A DNA stretch of 64,000 bases from Segatella copri. GTDB lineage: Bacteria; Bacteroidota; Bacteroidia; Bacteroidales; Bacteroidaceae. How positions within the stretch are numbered: position 1 is the stretch's first letter; the number at the start of each line of letters is the position of its first letter. Location of the stretch: the NCBI RefSeq assembly GCF_019127135.1, contig NZ_JAHOEA010000007.1, forward strand, positions 31,515 to 95,514, in the 5' to 3' direction. The notes beneath the pieces were generated by a model. The model saw nothing but the letters and a program-made list of their open reading frames with translations. It made no database searches and was not told the origin of the DNA. Below are positions 55,020-63,765 of this stretch, piece after piece. Position numbers and translations under genes: made by a program.

Positions 55020-55486
55020 TACCTTTCGTCGTTTTCATGGTTCTAGCCATGGTGGGATGTACATCTCTCGACTGTCCACTCAACAATACAGTATATACCA
55101 AATATAAGTTGATGGGCGACAACAAGACGCTAAAAGACACGCTAACAATTTCTACGAAAAAGATAGAAGGAACAGATAGCGTGCTGATTAATAAGGATGT
55201 AAAAGTAGACAGTTTCAGTCTGCCTATGAGTTACAGCCAGAATGAAGACGTATTGTTTTTCGAGATACATACCCTATCGAAGCAAGTATTCAAGGACACC
55301 GTGACTGTATCAAAGGAAAACCGCTCTCATTTTGAGTCGGTAGACTGCAGTCCATCGTTCTTCCATACGATAACCGATGTAAAGACTACTCACAATTATA
55401 TTGACTCAATAGTCATCAATCAAAAAGAGGTAAATTATGATGCATCCAAAGCACATTTCTACATATATTTTGGCAATCGCAACTAG
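55007..55486 (+). CDS. DUF6452-family lipoprotein
   Basis: 159 residues with a lipoprotein signal (IPFVVFMVLAMVGC, Cys at 18) and CPLNNTVYTKYKL next to it. The end has FESVDCSPSFFHTITDVKTTHNYIDSIVI and HFYIYF, which I associate with DUF6452. Function unknown. It overlaps the GT2 gene by 13 nt and the next gene by 50 nt, so translation of the three is likely coupled. Confidence 0.82.
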   Translation: MRKIIPFVVFMVLAMVGCTSLDCPLNNTVYTKYKLMGDNKTLKDTLTISTKKIEGTDSVLINKDVKVDSFSLPMSYSQNEDVLFFEIHTLSKQVFKDTVTVSKENRSHFESVDCSPSFFHTITDVKTTHNYIDSIVINQKEVNYDASKAHFYIYFGNRN

Positions 55487-56132
55487 TATGCTATCCTTAT
55501 TTGCTGTTCTCCCCTGTCAGGCCCAAAGCAAGAAGAAGATCATAGAGCAGCAGCCAGATACCATACCTTTTTTTAGAGGCATGGCTGTAGGGGTTGACCT
55601 GATAGGTCCCGTACAGTTGATGGTTAGCGACTATGGCCAGTATGAAGCATCTCTCCGTATCAATCTGAAAGACAAGTATTATCCTGTTTTCGAATTGGGT
55701 TATGGAAAGGCAGATGCCAGCGATGAGGCAACCCAAATCACCTACAAGACCAGCGCTCCCTATTTCAGATTAGGTGTAGACTGGAATCTTCTGAAGAACA
55801 AACACGACGACTACCGTCTGTTTGGTGGTTTCCGTTATGCCTGCACCTATTATGAATATGACCTGAGCGCTCCACCCGTTACAGACCCAGTATGGGGCGG
55901 TGAAACGCCCTATGGCGGAAATGGTATTTCCTGTAACTATCATTGGCTGGAAGGCGTAATAGGTATTGATGCTAAAATCTGGGGTCCCGTCCGTATGGGC
56001 TGGAGTTTCAGATACAAACGCCGCCTCTTCAAGAACGATGGAGAATTAGGCAACACCTGGTATGTGCCAGGCTACGGTAAGCAGGGAGGTTCACGCCTTG
56101 GCGGAACATTCAATGTAACCCTAGAGATTTAA
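55437..56132 (+). CDS. DUF6048-family outer-membrane beta-barrel-like protein
   Basis: 231 residues, signal peptide ending LPCQAQ. Alternating strands (YYPVFELGYGKADA, YFRLGVDWNLL, YRLFGGFRYACTYYEYDL, WGPVRMGWSFRYKRRLF) and a final GGTFNVTLEI suggest an 8-strand barrel. The pairing with DUF6452 matches Bacteroidales genomes from memory. The start lies 50 nt inside the previous gene; downstream Met codons would remove the signal peptide. Confidence 0.82.
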   Translation: MMHPKHISTYILAIATSMLSLFAVLPCQAQSKKKIIEQQPDTIPFFRGMAVGVDLIGPVQLMVSDYGQYEASLRINLKDKYYPVFELGYGKADASDEATQITYKTSAPYFRLGVDWNLLKNKHDDYRLFGGFRYACTYYEYDLSAPPVTDPVWGGETPYGGNGISCNYHWLEGVIGIDAKIWGPVRMGWSFRYKRRLFKNDGELGNTWYVPGYGKQGGSRLGGTFNVTLEI

Positions 56133-56153
56133 AGACATCATAATGTGTAAAGA

Positions 56154-57173
56154 ATGAAAAAAAAGAAACTTATCTGGCAAATTCCATTTCTGTTGATACT
56201 TATCATTGGTACCATCGTTATCATACGTCAGCAGCATAATACGCCCTACCAGAAAGATACCGGCTTTATCTTTGGCACCATCTATCACATCACCTATCAG
56301 AGTGATACCAACTACCAGCAAGAGATAGAAACAGAACTCAAGAAGGTAGACCAATCCTTGTCTCCTTTCAATAAGACCTCTGTCATCACACAGGTAAACC
56401 AAGGTAAAGATACCGAAGTAGACGAAATGTTTACCGAGGTATTCCGCATGGCAGAAAGCATCTCAAAAGAAACAGATGGAGCCTTTGATATCACGGTTGC
56501 CCCAATGGTAAACCTCTGGGGCTTTGGATTCAAGCAGGGGGTACCTCCTACGAAAGCCAAGATAGACAGTATCAAAACGCTGGTAGGTTATGAGAAAGTA
56601 GCCCTGGAAAAGGGACGCATCATCAAGCAAAATCCAAAGATTATGCTTGACTGTTCTGCTATCGCCAAAGGATATGGCAGCGACATTGTTGCCAGATTCC
56701 TGAAAAAGAAAGGTATCAGCAACTTTATGGTTGAGATTGGTGGAGAAATCGTAGTAAACGGTGTTAGCGAGAAACAAGTGCCTTGGCATATTGGTATCAA
56801 CAAGCCAACTGACGATTCTACCAATACAAGCCAGGAGATACAGGATGTACTTGATATTACCGACATCGCCATGGCTACGAGTGGTAACTACAGAAACTTC
56901 TATTATAAAAACGGCAAGAAGTATGCACATACCATAGACCCAAAGACAGGCTATCCTGTGCAGCATAACATCTTATCTGCAACGGTTTTAGCCAAGAACT
57001 GTGCAACAGCCGATGCCTATGCCACCTCGTTTATGGTGATGGGAATGGAGGGCGCCAAACAGATTCTGAAAAAGCATCCGGATCTCTGTGCATATCTCAT
57101 CTATGCTGACGAGAAAGGACAAAACAAGATATGGTATTCACCATCTCTCAAAAACAAGATATTAAATAAATAA
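56154..57173 (+). CDS. apbE: FAD:protein FMN transferase
   Basis: 339 residues with one N-terminal membrane anchor (WQIPFLLILIIGTIVII). GTIYHITY, LDCSAIAKGYGSDIVARFL, FMVEIGGEIVVNG, ATSGNYRNFY and HTIDPKTGYPV are ApbE motifs. It attaches FMN to Thr/Ser of Nqr/Rnf subunits outside the inner membrane. No Nqr or Rnf genes are in view. Confidence 0.95.
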   Translation: MKKKKLIWQIPFLLILIIGTIVIIRQQHNTPYQKDTGFIFGTIYHITYQSDTNYQQEIETELKKVDQSLSPFNKTSVITQVNQGKDTEVDEMFTEVFRMAESISKETDGAFDITVAPMVNLWGFGFKQGVPPTKAKIDSIKTLVGYEKVALEKGRIIKQNPKIMLDCSAIAKGYGSDIVARFLKKKGISNFMVEIGGEIVVNGVSEKQVPWHIGINKPTDDSTNTSQEIQDVLDITDIAMATSGNYRNFYYKNGKKYAHTIDPKTGYPVQHNILSATVLAKNCATADAYATSFMVMGMEGAKQILKKHPDLCAYLIYADEKGQNKIWYSPSLKNKILNK

Positions 57174-57179
57174 ACTTAA

Positions 57180-57854
57180 ATGTCAACCAATAGACTATAC
57201 GACAGTTTATTATCACTCCCATTATTCTTGGGAATGACTCGCTATGACTTCCAAAATGTAGCAGGTAAAACCCGTTTTGACTTTCAAAAACTGGAAGCGG
57301 GTGAAACTATAGTTGAAGAAGGCACCAGTTGTACACGTCTATATTATTTAATCAGTGGAGATATTAAGGTGATAACCCAGGCAGACGACTACGGCTATCA
57401 GGTAGAAGAAGACATTTCGGCACCGGAATCATTCCAGCTGGAACGACTTTTCGGTCTTACCCAGCGCTTCACCCACACTTATGTGGCAAAGAACAGCTGC
57501 AGCATCATGTCAGTCAGCAAACAAGAGATCATGAAGTTATCCGATGAATATGAAATATTCCGCATTAATCTTCTGAACTTGGTCTGCACCCAATCACAAA
57601 AGAACAACCGCAGACTGTTCAGAGTTCCTGCCAAGACACTGAGCGAGCGCCTGATCCGTTTCTTCGAGAGTCACAGCGTCCGCCCGGCTGGCGAGAAAAT
57701 CTTTCATATCAAGATGACCCGTTTGGCTGAAGAGATGAATGTAAAACGTATCTATGTATCCAAGGCCCTCAACGAATTACAGTCAGAAGGACTTATCCAG
57801 CTGCAACGAGGCAGAATCTATATCCCTGCACTGGAAAATCTCATCAAACGCTAA
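57180..57854 (+). CDS. Crp/Fnr-family transcription regulator
   Basis: 224 residues. Beta-roll (FQKLEAGETIVEEGTSCTRLYYLISGDIKVIT) and C-terminal winged helix (MTRLAEEMNVKRIYVSKALNELQSEGLIQLQRGRIYIPAL). It starts 6 nt after apbE and ends the operon. It is not closely similar to the other Crp/Fnr protein here (22872). A palindromic element begins 2 nt after its stop codon. Confidence 0.9.
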   Translation: MSTNRLYDSLLSLPLFLGMTRYDFQNVAGKTRFDFQKLEAGETIVEEGTSCTRLYYLISGDIKVITQADDYGYQVEEDISAPESFQLERLFGLTQRFTHTYVAKNSCSIMSVSKQEIMKLSDEYEIFRINLLNLVCTQSQKNNRRLFRVPAKTLSERLIRFFESHSVRPAGEKIFHIKMTRLAEEMNVKRIYVSKALNELQSEGLIQLQRGRIYIPALENLIKR

Positions 57855-57856
57855 AG

Positions 57857-58134
57857 ACTGAACTTTCGCATGTGGTTTAAGTACGGGCGGTCCAAAAGCT
57901 CCAGAAGCAGCACGCCCTGAAAGGGCAGAAGCTCCTAGCCCAGGGCATCGCCCTGGGTATAATAGCAGTCAGCAAGGCGCCCTGTAAGGGCAAAAGCCTT
58001 ATAAATTCTTGGTTTTTGAAAGCTTTTGCCCTTACAGGGCGACAGTTCTGCGCCCATAATAACCCAGGGCGCTGCCCTGGGCTAGGAGCTTCTGCCCTTT
58101 CAGGGCGTGTGGAGCCAACTTGCGAAACTTGAGT
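57857..58134 (-). mobile_element. Palindromic repeat element, copy A (inverted orientation)
   Basis: About 278 bp bounded by ACTGAACTTTCG (57857-57868) and GCGAAACTTGAGT. Inside are, in order, hairpin-forming blocks that mirror each other across the centre: GCCCTGAAAGGGC, CCCAGGGCATCGCCCTGGG, GCCCTGTAAGGGC, then the same reversed (GCCCTTACAGGGC, CCCAGGGCGCTGCCCTGGG, GCCCTTTCAGGGC). It has no coding capacity I trust. It resembles a REP/MITE-type element moved in trans. Copies B and C run the other way. Confidence 0.88.
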
Positions 58135-58205
58135 AAAGAAAGTATAACGACCGATAAATATAAGTTAAAAACGTTTATTATCAAGGCAATAACGCATTTT
58201 TTTGC

Positions 58206-58213
58206 TAACTTTG
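58206..58213 (+). promoter_or_regulatory. -7 box that fixes the M3 peptidase start
   Basis: TAACTTTG, about 20 nt before ATG 58234. An earlier in-frame start at 58120 would precede the promoter and lie partly within the repeat element. Confidence 0.75.
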
Positions 58214-58233
58214 CAACTAAAAAAAGTAACAAC

Positions 58234-60321
58234 ATGCAAGACAATACAATACAAAATAGAACCAACCCATTCTTCGTGCCTTACAATACACCGCACGATA
58301 CAGTACCATTCGAACGAATCCGTCTCGAAGATTATGAGCCAGCATTCATGGAGGGAATCCGCCGTGATGACGAGGCTACAGACAAGATTGTAAACGATCC
58401 GGCAGAACCAACCTTTGAGAATACCATTGCAAGAGTTGATACCGAAAAGGGCGAACACTATTACGACCTCTTAAGCCGGGTATCTAACGTTTTCTCTTGC
58501 ATGATGAGTGCTGAAACCTGCGATGAGATGGAAGAGATTGCGCAGAAGATGAGTCCGATTCTCACCAAGCACGCAAATGACATCACGCTGAACAAGAAAC
58601 TCTTCGAGCGCATCAAGTTCGTTCACGATCATCCAAACAGAGAACTGACTCCTGAAGAGAAGATGCTTCTGGACACCAGCTATGACGGATTCGTACGCAG
58701 CGGTGCACTTTTAGATGAAGAAGGTAAAGAGAAACTTCGCGAACTTACAGAAGAAGCCAGTATGCTCACTCTGCAGTTCTCACAGAATCTCTTAAAAGAA
58801 AACAAGGCATTTACGCTCCATATCACTGACGAAGCACAACTTGACGGACTTCCAGAAACAGCAAAAGCTGCCGCTGCACATGCCGCTAAAGAACAGGAAA
58901 AAGAAGGCTGGATCTTCACACTCGATTATCCAAGTTATTCTCCTTTTATGACCTACTCTACCCAGCGTGAGCTCCGCAAACAGATGTATATGGCACGCAA
59001 TACGATATGCACCCATGATAACGAGCAGAACAACCTGGAAATCTGCAAACGATTGGTAAACCTGCGCAGAGAGCTCGCTCAGTTGCTCGGTTTCGAAACC
59101 TATGCCGACTATGTTCTTCGCCACCGTATGGCAAGCAATACAGAACATGTATATAAACTTCTCAACGACCTGATAGAGGCTTATAAGCCAACGGCAGAAA
59201 AGGAAGTGAAAGAAGTGGAAGCCCTTGCCAAGAAGCTGGAGGGTAAAGATTTCGAAATGAAGCCATGGGATTTCGGCTTCTATTCTCATAAACTCCAGAT
59301 GGAGAAATATAATCTCGATGCAGAAATGCTTCGCCCTTATTTCCAGCTGGACAAAGTGATAGACGGTGTGTTTGGCCTCGCCAACAAACTGTATGGCATC
59401 ACCTTTAAGGAGAACAAAGAGATACCGGTATACCACCCAGACGTCAAGGCATACGAAGTATTTGATAAAGACGGCAGCTATCTGGCAGTATTCTATGCCG
59501 ACTTCTTCCCTCGCAAGGGCAAACAAGGAGGTGCCTGGATGACAGAGTTCCAGGGGCAGTGGATAGACCATAAGGGCAACAACATCCGTCCTCACGTAAG
59601 TGTAGTAATGAACTTTACCAAGCCAACAGAAGAAAAGCCTGCTCTCTTGACATTAGGAGAAGTAGAAACCTTCCTCCATGAGTTTGGTCACAGTCTTCAC
59701 GGCATGTTTGCCAATACCCGCTTCGAGAGTCTTTCGGGAACCAACGTTTGGTGGGACTTCGTAGAATTGCCATCACAGTTTATGGAGAATTATGCAATAG
59801 AGAAAGATTTTCTCCGTACATTTGCCTTCCACTATCAGACTGGTGAACCATTGCCAGATGAGCTCATAGAGCGCATCATGAAGAGTCGCAACTTCATGGC
59901 AGCCTACGGTTGCCTGCGCCAGGTAAGTTTCGGATTGCTTGACATGGCATACTACACCCAAAAGAAAGAATTTACTGCCGACATCATGCCTTATGAAAAG
60001 GAAGCCTGGAAAAAGGCGATGATATTGCCACAGTTGCAGGAAACCTGTATGACCGTACAGTTCTCACACATCATGGCAGGAGGTTATGCCGCAGGATACT
60101 ATAGCTACAAATGGGCAGAAGTATTGGATGCTGATGCTTTCAGTGTATTCAAGAAAAATGGAATCTTCGACCAGAAGACTGCTCAAAGTTTCCGTGACAA
60201 CGTACTCTCTAAGGGTGGAACAGAGCATCCTATGGTTCTCTACAAACGGTTCCGTGGACAAGAGCCAACCATCGATGCACTGCTGGAACGTAACGAAATC
60301 AAGGTACAACATAAAAAATAA
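58234..60321 (+). CDS. dcp: M3-family metallopeptidase (peptidyl-dipeptidase Dcp type)
   Basis: 695 residues from ATG 58234. NPFFVPYNTPHDTVPFERI and the helical domain are as in Dcp; the zinc motif HEFGH with its downstream Glu is in VETFLHEFGHSLHGMFANTRFESLSG. GYAAGYYSYKWAEVLDADAF completes the site. It removes C-terminal dipeptides from peptides. No signal peptide is seen, so a cytoplasmic role is likely. Confidence 0.94.
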   Translation: MQDNTIQNRTNPFFVPYNTPHDTVPFERIRLEDYEPAFMEGIRRDDEATDKIVNDPAEPTFENTIARVDTEKGEHYYDLLSRVSNVFSCMMSAETCDEMEEIAQKMSPILTKHANDITLNKKLFERIKFVHDHPNRELTPEEKMLLDTSYDGFVRSGALLDEEGKEKLRELTEEASMLTLQFSQNLLKENKAFTLHITDEAQLDGLPETAKAAAAHAAKEQEKEGWIFTLDYPSYSPFMTYSTQRELRKQMYMARNTICTHDNEQNNLEICKRLVNLRRELAQLLGFETYADYVLRHRMASNTEHVYKLLNDLIEAYKPTAEKEVKEVEALAKKLEGKDFEMKPWDFGFYSHKLQMEKYNLDAEMLRPYFQLDKVIDGVFGLANKLYGITFKENKEIPVYHPDVKAYEVFDKDGSYLAVFYADFFPRKGKQGGAWMTEFQGQWIDHKGNNIRPHVSVVMNFTKPTEEKPALLTLGEVETFLHEFGHSLHGMFANTRFESLSGTNVWWDFVELPSQFMENYAIEKDFLRTFAFHYQTGEPLPDELIERIMKSRNFMAAYGCLRQVSFGLLDMAYYTQKKEFTADIMPYEKEAWKKAMILPQLQETCMTVQFSHIMAGGYAAGYYSYKWAEVLDADAFSVFKKNGIFDQKTAQSFRDNVLSKGGTEHPMVLYKRFRGQEPTIDALLERNEIKVQHKK

Positions 60322-60325
60322 GAGG

Positions 60326-60778
60326 ATGGCAAACGAACTTTCCAAACAAACCAAGCTCGACCTTCGCTATTTGCGAATGGCACGTATATGGGCTGAAAAC
60401 AGCTATTGCAAACGCCGACAGGTTGGTGCACTGGTTGTAAAAGATAAAATGATTATCAGCGATGGCTACAATGGTACACCGAGCGGATTTGAAAATGTCT
60501 GTGAGGATAACAACGTAACCAAGCCATACGTTCTCCATGCGGAGGCTAATGCTATCACGAAACTGGCTCGCAGCAGCAATAACAGTGAGGGAAGTACGCT
60601 TTACGTCACCGCCTCTCCATGTATAGAATGTGCCAAACTGATCATACAGTCGGGCATCAAGCGTGTTGTATATGCAGAGAAATACCGTCTGGACGATGGT
60701 ATCAAACTGATGCAACGAGCAGGAATCAAGGTAGAATACCTCAATCCTGATGAAAAAACAGCTTCTGAAGAAGATTAG
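60326..60778 (+). CDS. dCMP deaminase
   Basis: 150 residues from ATG 60326, 4 nt after the peptidase stop; the longer frame from 60086 overlaps the peptidase and is rejected. Zinc and proton motifs HAEANAI and SPCIECAK are present, with GYNGTPSGFENVCED for substrate binding. It forms dUMP from dCMP, the substrate of ThyX. Confidence 0.93.
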   Translation: MANELSKQTKLDLRYLRMARIWAENSYCKRRQVGALVVKDKMIISDGYNGTPSGFENVCEDNNVTKPYVLHAEANAITKLARSSNNSEGSTLYVTASPCIECAKLIIQSGIKRVVYAEKYRLDDGIKLMQRAGIKVEYLNPDEKTASEED

Positions 60779-60817
60779 AGATAAGATAGATAAAACGTTA
60801 GTAAAAAGAGAATTGTT

Positions 60818-62551
60818 ATGAACATGAGTAAGAATAAGACCAACCGCTTTATGCCATTCATCATGGCATTCTGTGTTGTGATAGGTATTATCATCGGAAC
60901 ATTCTTTTCCAACCATTTCTCTGGAAATCGCCTCAACGTTATCAATAGTGGAAGCAACCGTCTGAACAACCTGCTCCATCTTATTGATGACCAATATGTA
61001 GATCCCGTGAACATCGACTCGCTGGTAGATAAGGCTATTCCACAGATTTTAGCAGAACTGGATCCACATTCCGTATATATCAGTGCTAAAGACGCAGCTC
61101 AAGCCACCGACGATCTGAAAGGCTCGTTCTCGGGTGTAGGCGTAGAGTTTGTCATCCGCCAAGATACAATACATATACAGAATGTGATACAGAATGGACC
61201 TGCCGAGAAAGCCGGACTTTTGGCAGGAGATAAGATTGTAGCCGTAGACGGCAAACCTTTTGTAGGAAAGATTGTTACCAACCAGGAGGCTATGCATCGC
61301 CTGAAGGGTCCAAAGGATACCAAGGTGAAAATCGGAGTTATCCGATATGGAAGCAAGAAGGTTCAGACCTTTAACGTAACCCGAGGTGAAATACCAACAA
61401 AGAGTGTTACTGCAGCTTACATGCTTAACGACAAAACTGGCTATATCCGTATCAAGAACTTTGGCGAGAACACCTATCCGGAAATGCTGATTGCTCTGGC
61501 CAAACTCTCACAGCAGGGATTCACCAACCTCTGTATTGACCTTCGGGATAACTCAGGTGGTTACCTGACGGCTGCAGTAAACATGGCAAACGAATTCTTG
61601 CCAGACAAGAAACTCATCGTTTACACACAGGGACGCAAATCGCCTAGACATAACTATACGAGTGACGGTAAGGGTGCCTACCAGAAGATTCCGATGGTAG
61701 TTCTCATCAATGAAGGTTCAGCATCATCTGCAGAAATCTTTGCGGGTGCCATGCAAGACAACGACCGTGCTACCATCATCGGACGACGCTCGTTTGGTAA
61801 GGGACTGGTTCAGCAACAGATAGAATTCCCAGACCACAGCCTCATCCGTCTGACCATAGCGCGCTACTATACTCCTTCAGGAAGATGCATCCAGAAGCCA
61901 TATACGCTGGGCGATGACAAGGATTATGAGCAAGACTTGCTTGACAGATACCAGCACGGAGAGTTCTTCTCACAGGATAGCATCAAGCATACAGGACCAG
62001 CTTATCATACAGGTAACGGCCGTATTGTCTATGGCGGAGGTGGCATCACTCCAGACATCTTTGTTCCTGAAGATACGCTCGGCATGACATCCTATTTCAA
62101 GGAGGCTAGTATGAGTGGTCTCATCTTGCAGTTTGCCTTCACTTATACAGACGATAACCGTCCGAAGTTGAACAACTTCAAGGAGATGATGGAACTTGCC
62201 GATTATCTTGACAGTCAGGACATGGTTGAAAAGTTTGTCAGCTATGCCGATAAACGTGGTTTGAAACGTAGAAATCTTTTAATCAAGAAATCACACAAAC
62301 TATTAGACCGTGTCATCGACAGCCGTATCATCTACAATATGTTGGACGAGCAGGCATGGACCCAGTACATCAATCTTGATGATCCTGTCATCAAAAAGAC
62401 GCTGGATGTATTTGAGAACCATGCAGCATTTCCAAAGAAACCAGAGCCTGCCAAAAAAGGCGCTGCGAAGAAAGAAAAGATAGCTATGGCGAATACGCCC
62501 TACAACTATTCTTCCTTACACCATAATAATTGTATGATAGCAAATGCTTAA
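60818..62551 (+). CDS. S41-family C-terminal processing peptidase
   Basis: 577 residues. One N-terminal membrane helix (FMPFIMAFCVVIGIIIGTFF), a PDZ domain (SGVGVEFVIRQDTIHIQNVIQNGPAEKAGLLAGDKI), and the serine protease part with NEGSASSAEIFAGAMQDN (nucleophile Ser) and GRRSFGKGLVQQ (Lys). It cleaves periplasmic or envelope proteins near their C-terminus. The final 40 residues are Lys/Ala/Pro-rich. A start at Met3 (60824) is possible. It ends 3 nt before the next gene. Confidence 0.94.
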   Translation: MNMSKNKTNRFMPFIMAFCVVIGIIIGTFFSNHFSGNRLNVINSGSNRLNNLLHLIDDQYVDPVNIDSLVDKAIPQILAELDPHSVYISAKDAAQATDDLKGSFSGVGVEFVIRQDTIHIQNVIQNGPAEKAGLLAGDKIVAVDGKPFVGKIVTNQEAMHRLKGPKDTKVKIGVIRYGSKKVQTFNVTRGEIPTKSVTAAYMLNDKTGYIRIKNFGENTYPEMLIALAKLSQQGFTNLCIDLRDNSGGYLTAAVNMANEFLPDKKLIVYTQGRKSPRHNYTSDGKGAYQKIPMVVLINEGSASSAEIFAGAMQDNDRATIIGRRSFGKGLVQQQIEFPDHSLIRLTIARYYTPSGRCIQKPYTLGDDKDYEQDLLDRYQHGEFFSQDSIKHTGPAYHTGNGRIVYGGGGITPDIFVPEDTLGMTSYFKEASMSGLILQFAFTYTDDNRPKLNNFKEMMELADYLDSQDMVEKFVSYADKRGLKRRNLLIKKSHKLLDRVIDSRIIYNMLDEQAWTQYINLDDPVIKKTLDVFENHAAFPKKPEPAKKGAAKKEKIAMANTPYNYSSLHHNNCMIANA

Positions 62552-62554
62552 GGC

Positions 62555-63100
62555 ATGGACAAGAAAGAATTAAGAAAAATCATAAAAGACAGAAAGCGAC
62601 AGTATTCCTCAAGACAACTTGAGGAACTGTCGCTTTCTGTATTATCCCGTTTAGATTCCAACCCGCATCTTCAGAAAGCCCAAACCATACTGATGTACTA
62701 TTCGCTTCCTGATGAAGTGGACACCCATCATTATATAGAACAACTTGTTTCCAGGGGGAAACGAGTAATACTGCCCGTTGTGCTGGACGATACGAATATG
62801 GAACTGAGAGAATATACCGGAGTTCAAGACCTGAAGGAAGGAGCCTATCATATACTTGAACCGAAAGGCAAGATTTATCCGGAAGAAAAATATCCTGAGA
62901 TAGAGCTTGCCGTAATCCCAGGTATGAGTTTCGATATGAAAGGCAACCGGTTAGGAAGAGGAAAAGGCTATTACGACAGATTTCTTGCCCAGATTCCACA
63001 TGCATATAAAATAGGCATCTGTTTCGACTTCCAGAAGATAACAGAGGAAGGATTCCTTCCTGTTACCCCTACAGATATATGCATGGACGAAATCATATAG
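62555..63100 (+). CDS. 5-formyltetrahydrofolate cyclo-ligase
   Basis: 181 residues. MDKKELRKIIKDRKRQYSSRQLEELS, the middle MYYSLPDEVDTH and VIPGMSFDMKGNRLGRGKGYYDRFL (ATP/folate site) fit the family. It returns 5-formyl-THF to methenyl-THF. A 23-bp hairpin lies within codons 12-29. Three nucleotides separate it from the S41 gene, and a palindromic element begins right after the stop. Confidence 0.93.
   Translation: MDKKELRKIIKDRKRQYSSRQLEELSLSVLSRLDSNPHLQKAQTILMYYSLPDEVDTHHYIEQLVSRGKRVILPVVLDDTNMELREYTGVQDLKEGAYHILEPKGKIYPEEKYPEIELAVIPGMSFDMKGNRLGRGKGYYDRFLAQIPHAYKIGICFDFQKITEEGFLPVTPTDICMDEII
62589..62640 (+). repeat. 23-bp hairpin inside a coding region
   Basis: ACAGAAAGCGACAG plus TTCCTCAAG (62589-62613, with a TA bulge between) is exactly inverted as CTTGAGGAA plus CTGTCGCTTTCTGT (62618-62640) around ACAA. 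It lies in the first 30 codons of the cyclo-ligase gene. Confidence 0.95.
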
Positions 63101-63101
63101 T

Positions 63102-63413
63102 ACTGAAGTTTCGCAAGTTTTGCCCCACACGCCCTGTTTCGCATGTTTTGCCCCACACGCCCTGAAAGGGCAGAAGCTCCTAGCCCAGGGCATCGCCCTG
63201 GGTTATTACGGGCGCAAACCTGTCGCCCTGTAAGGGCAAAAGCTTTCAAATATCAGGCAATTTATAAAGCTTTTGCCCTTACAGGGCGCCTTGCTGACTG
63301 CTACTATACCCAGGGCGATGCCCTGGGCTAGGAGCTTCTGCCCTTTCAGGGCGTGCTGCTTCTGGAGCTTTTGGGCCTTCAGCCCGTTCTTGAACCACAT
63401 ACGAAAGTTCAGT
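63102..63413 (+). mobile_element. Palindromic repeat element, copy B
   Basis: 312 bp from ACTGAAGTTTCG to CGAAAGTTCAGT, which are near-perfect terminal inverted repeats. It has the same mirrored blocks as copy A. Near the left end TTTTGCCCCACACGCCCTG occurs twice (tandem duplication), which explains the extra length. Open frames here are by-products of the repeats. Confidence 0.9.
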
Positions 63414-63434
63414 ATAGTATATCAGAACGGAGTA

Positions 63435-63725
63435 TTAATAAAAGCGTATATCCGCAATAACCTGTGCACCAACCTGTTCATTCAAACGGTTTACAAGAGT
63501 AGCACGGCTCATCGTGAGATCAGCCCTCAATGCAGCATTTTCTATCTTTACATAGAGAGTCTGGTTCTTGATAAACTTCTCACCACAATATGCAGCAATA
63601 TTTTCCCCTACTACAGAATCCCAACTCATGATCAGGCGTTTCTGCTGTAAAGGAGTCTCCAACCCTTCCTTTCTCAGAAATTCAGGCAAGAGTTCTGCTA
63701 TAGATTTTACTTTTCTTCTAAACAT
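63435..63725 (-). CDS. DUF721-family protein (DciA-like)
   Basis: 96 residues. IAELLPEFLRKEGLETPLQQKRLIMSWDSVVGENIAAYC and LYVKIENAALRADLTMSRATLVNRLNEQVG are the DUF721 pattern. DciA relatives help load the replicative helicase; Bacteroidetes DUF721 proteins are shorter and less studied. The gene is enclosed by two copies of the palindromic element in the same orientation. Confidence 0.85.
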   Translation of the reverse strand: MFRRKVKSIAELLPEFLRKEGLETPLQQKRLIMSWDSVVGENIAAYCGEKFIKNQTLYVKIENAALRADLTMSRATLVNRLNEQVGAQVIADIRFY

Positions 63726-63765
63726 ATTCTCTAAATTTTAAGGGAAACCTTTAGTTTACTACTTT

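Noticed and set aside
60086..60325. N-terminal extension of the dCMP deaminase gene
   Set aside because: It overlaps the end of the M3 peptidase gene and adds no family sequence; ATG 60326 gives the normal protein.
63143..63650. Open frames in and after palindromic element copy B
   Set aside because: They arise from GC-rich repeats present in three copies and in both orientations; no start signals or family resemblance.
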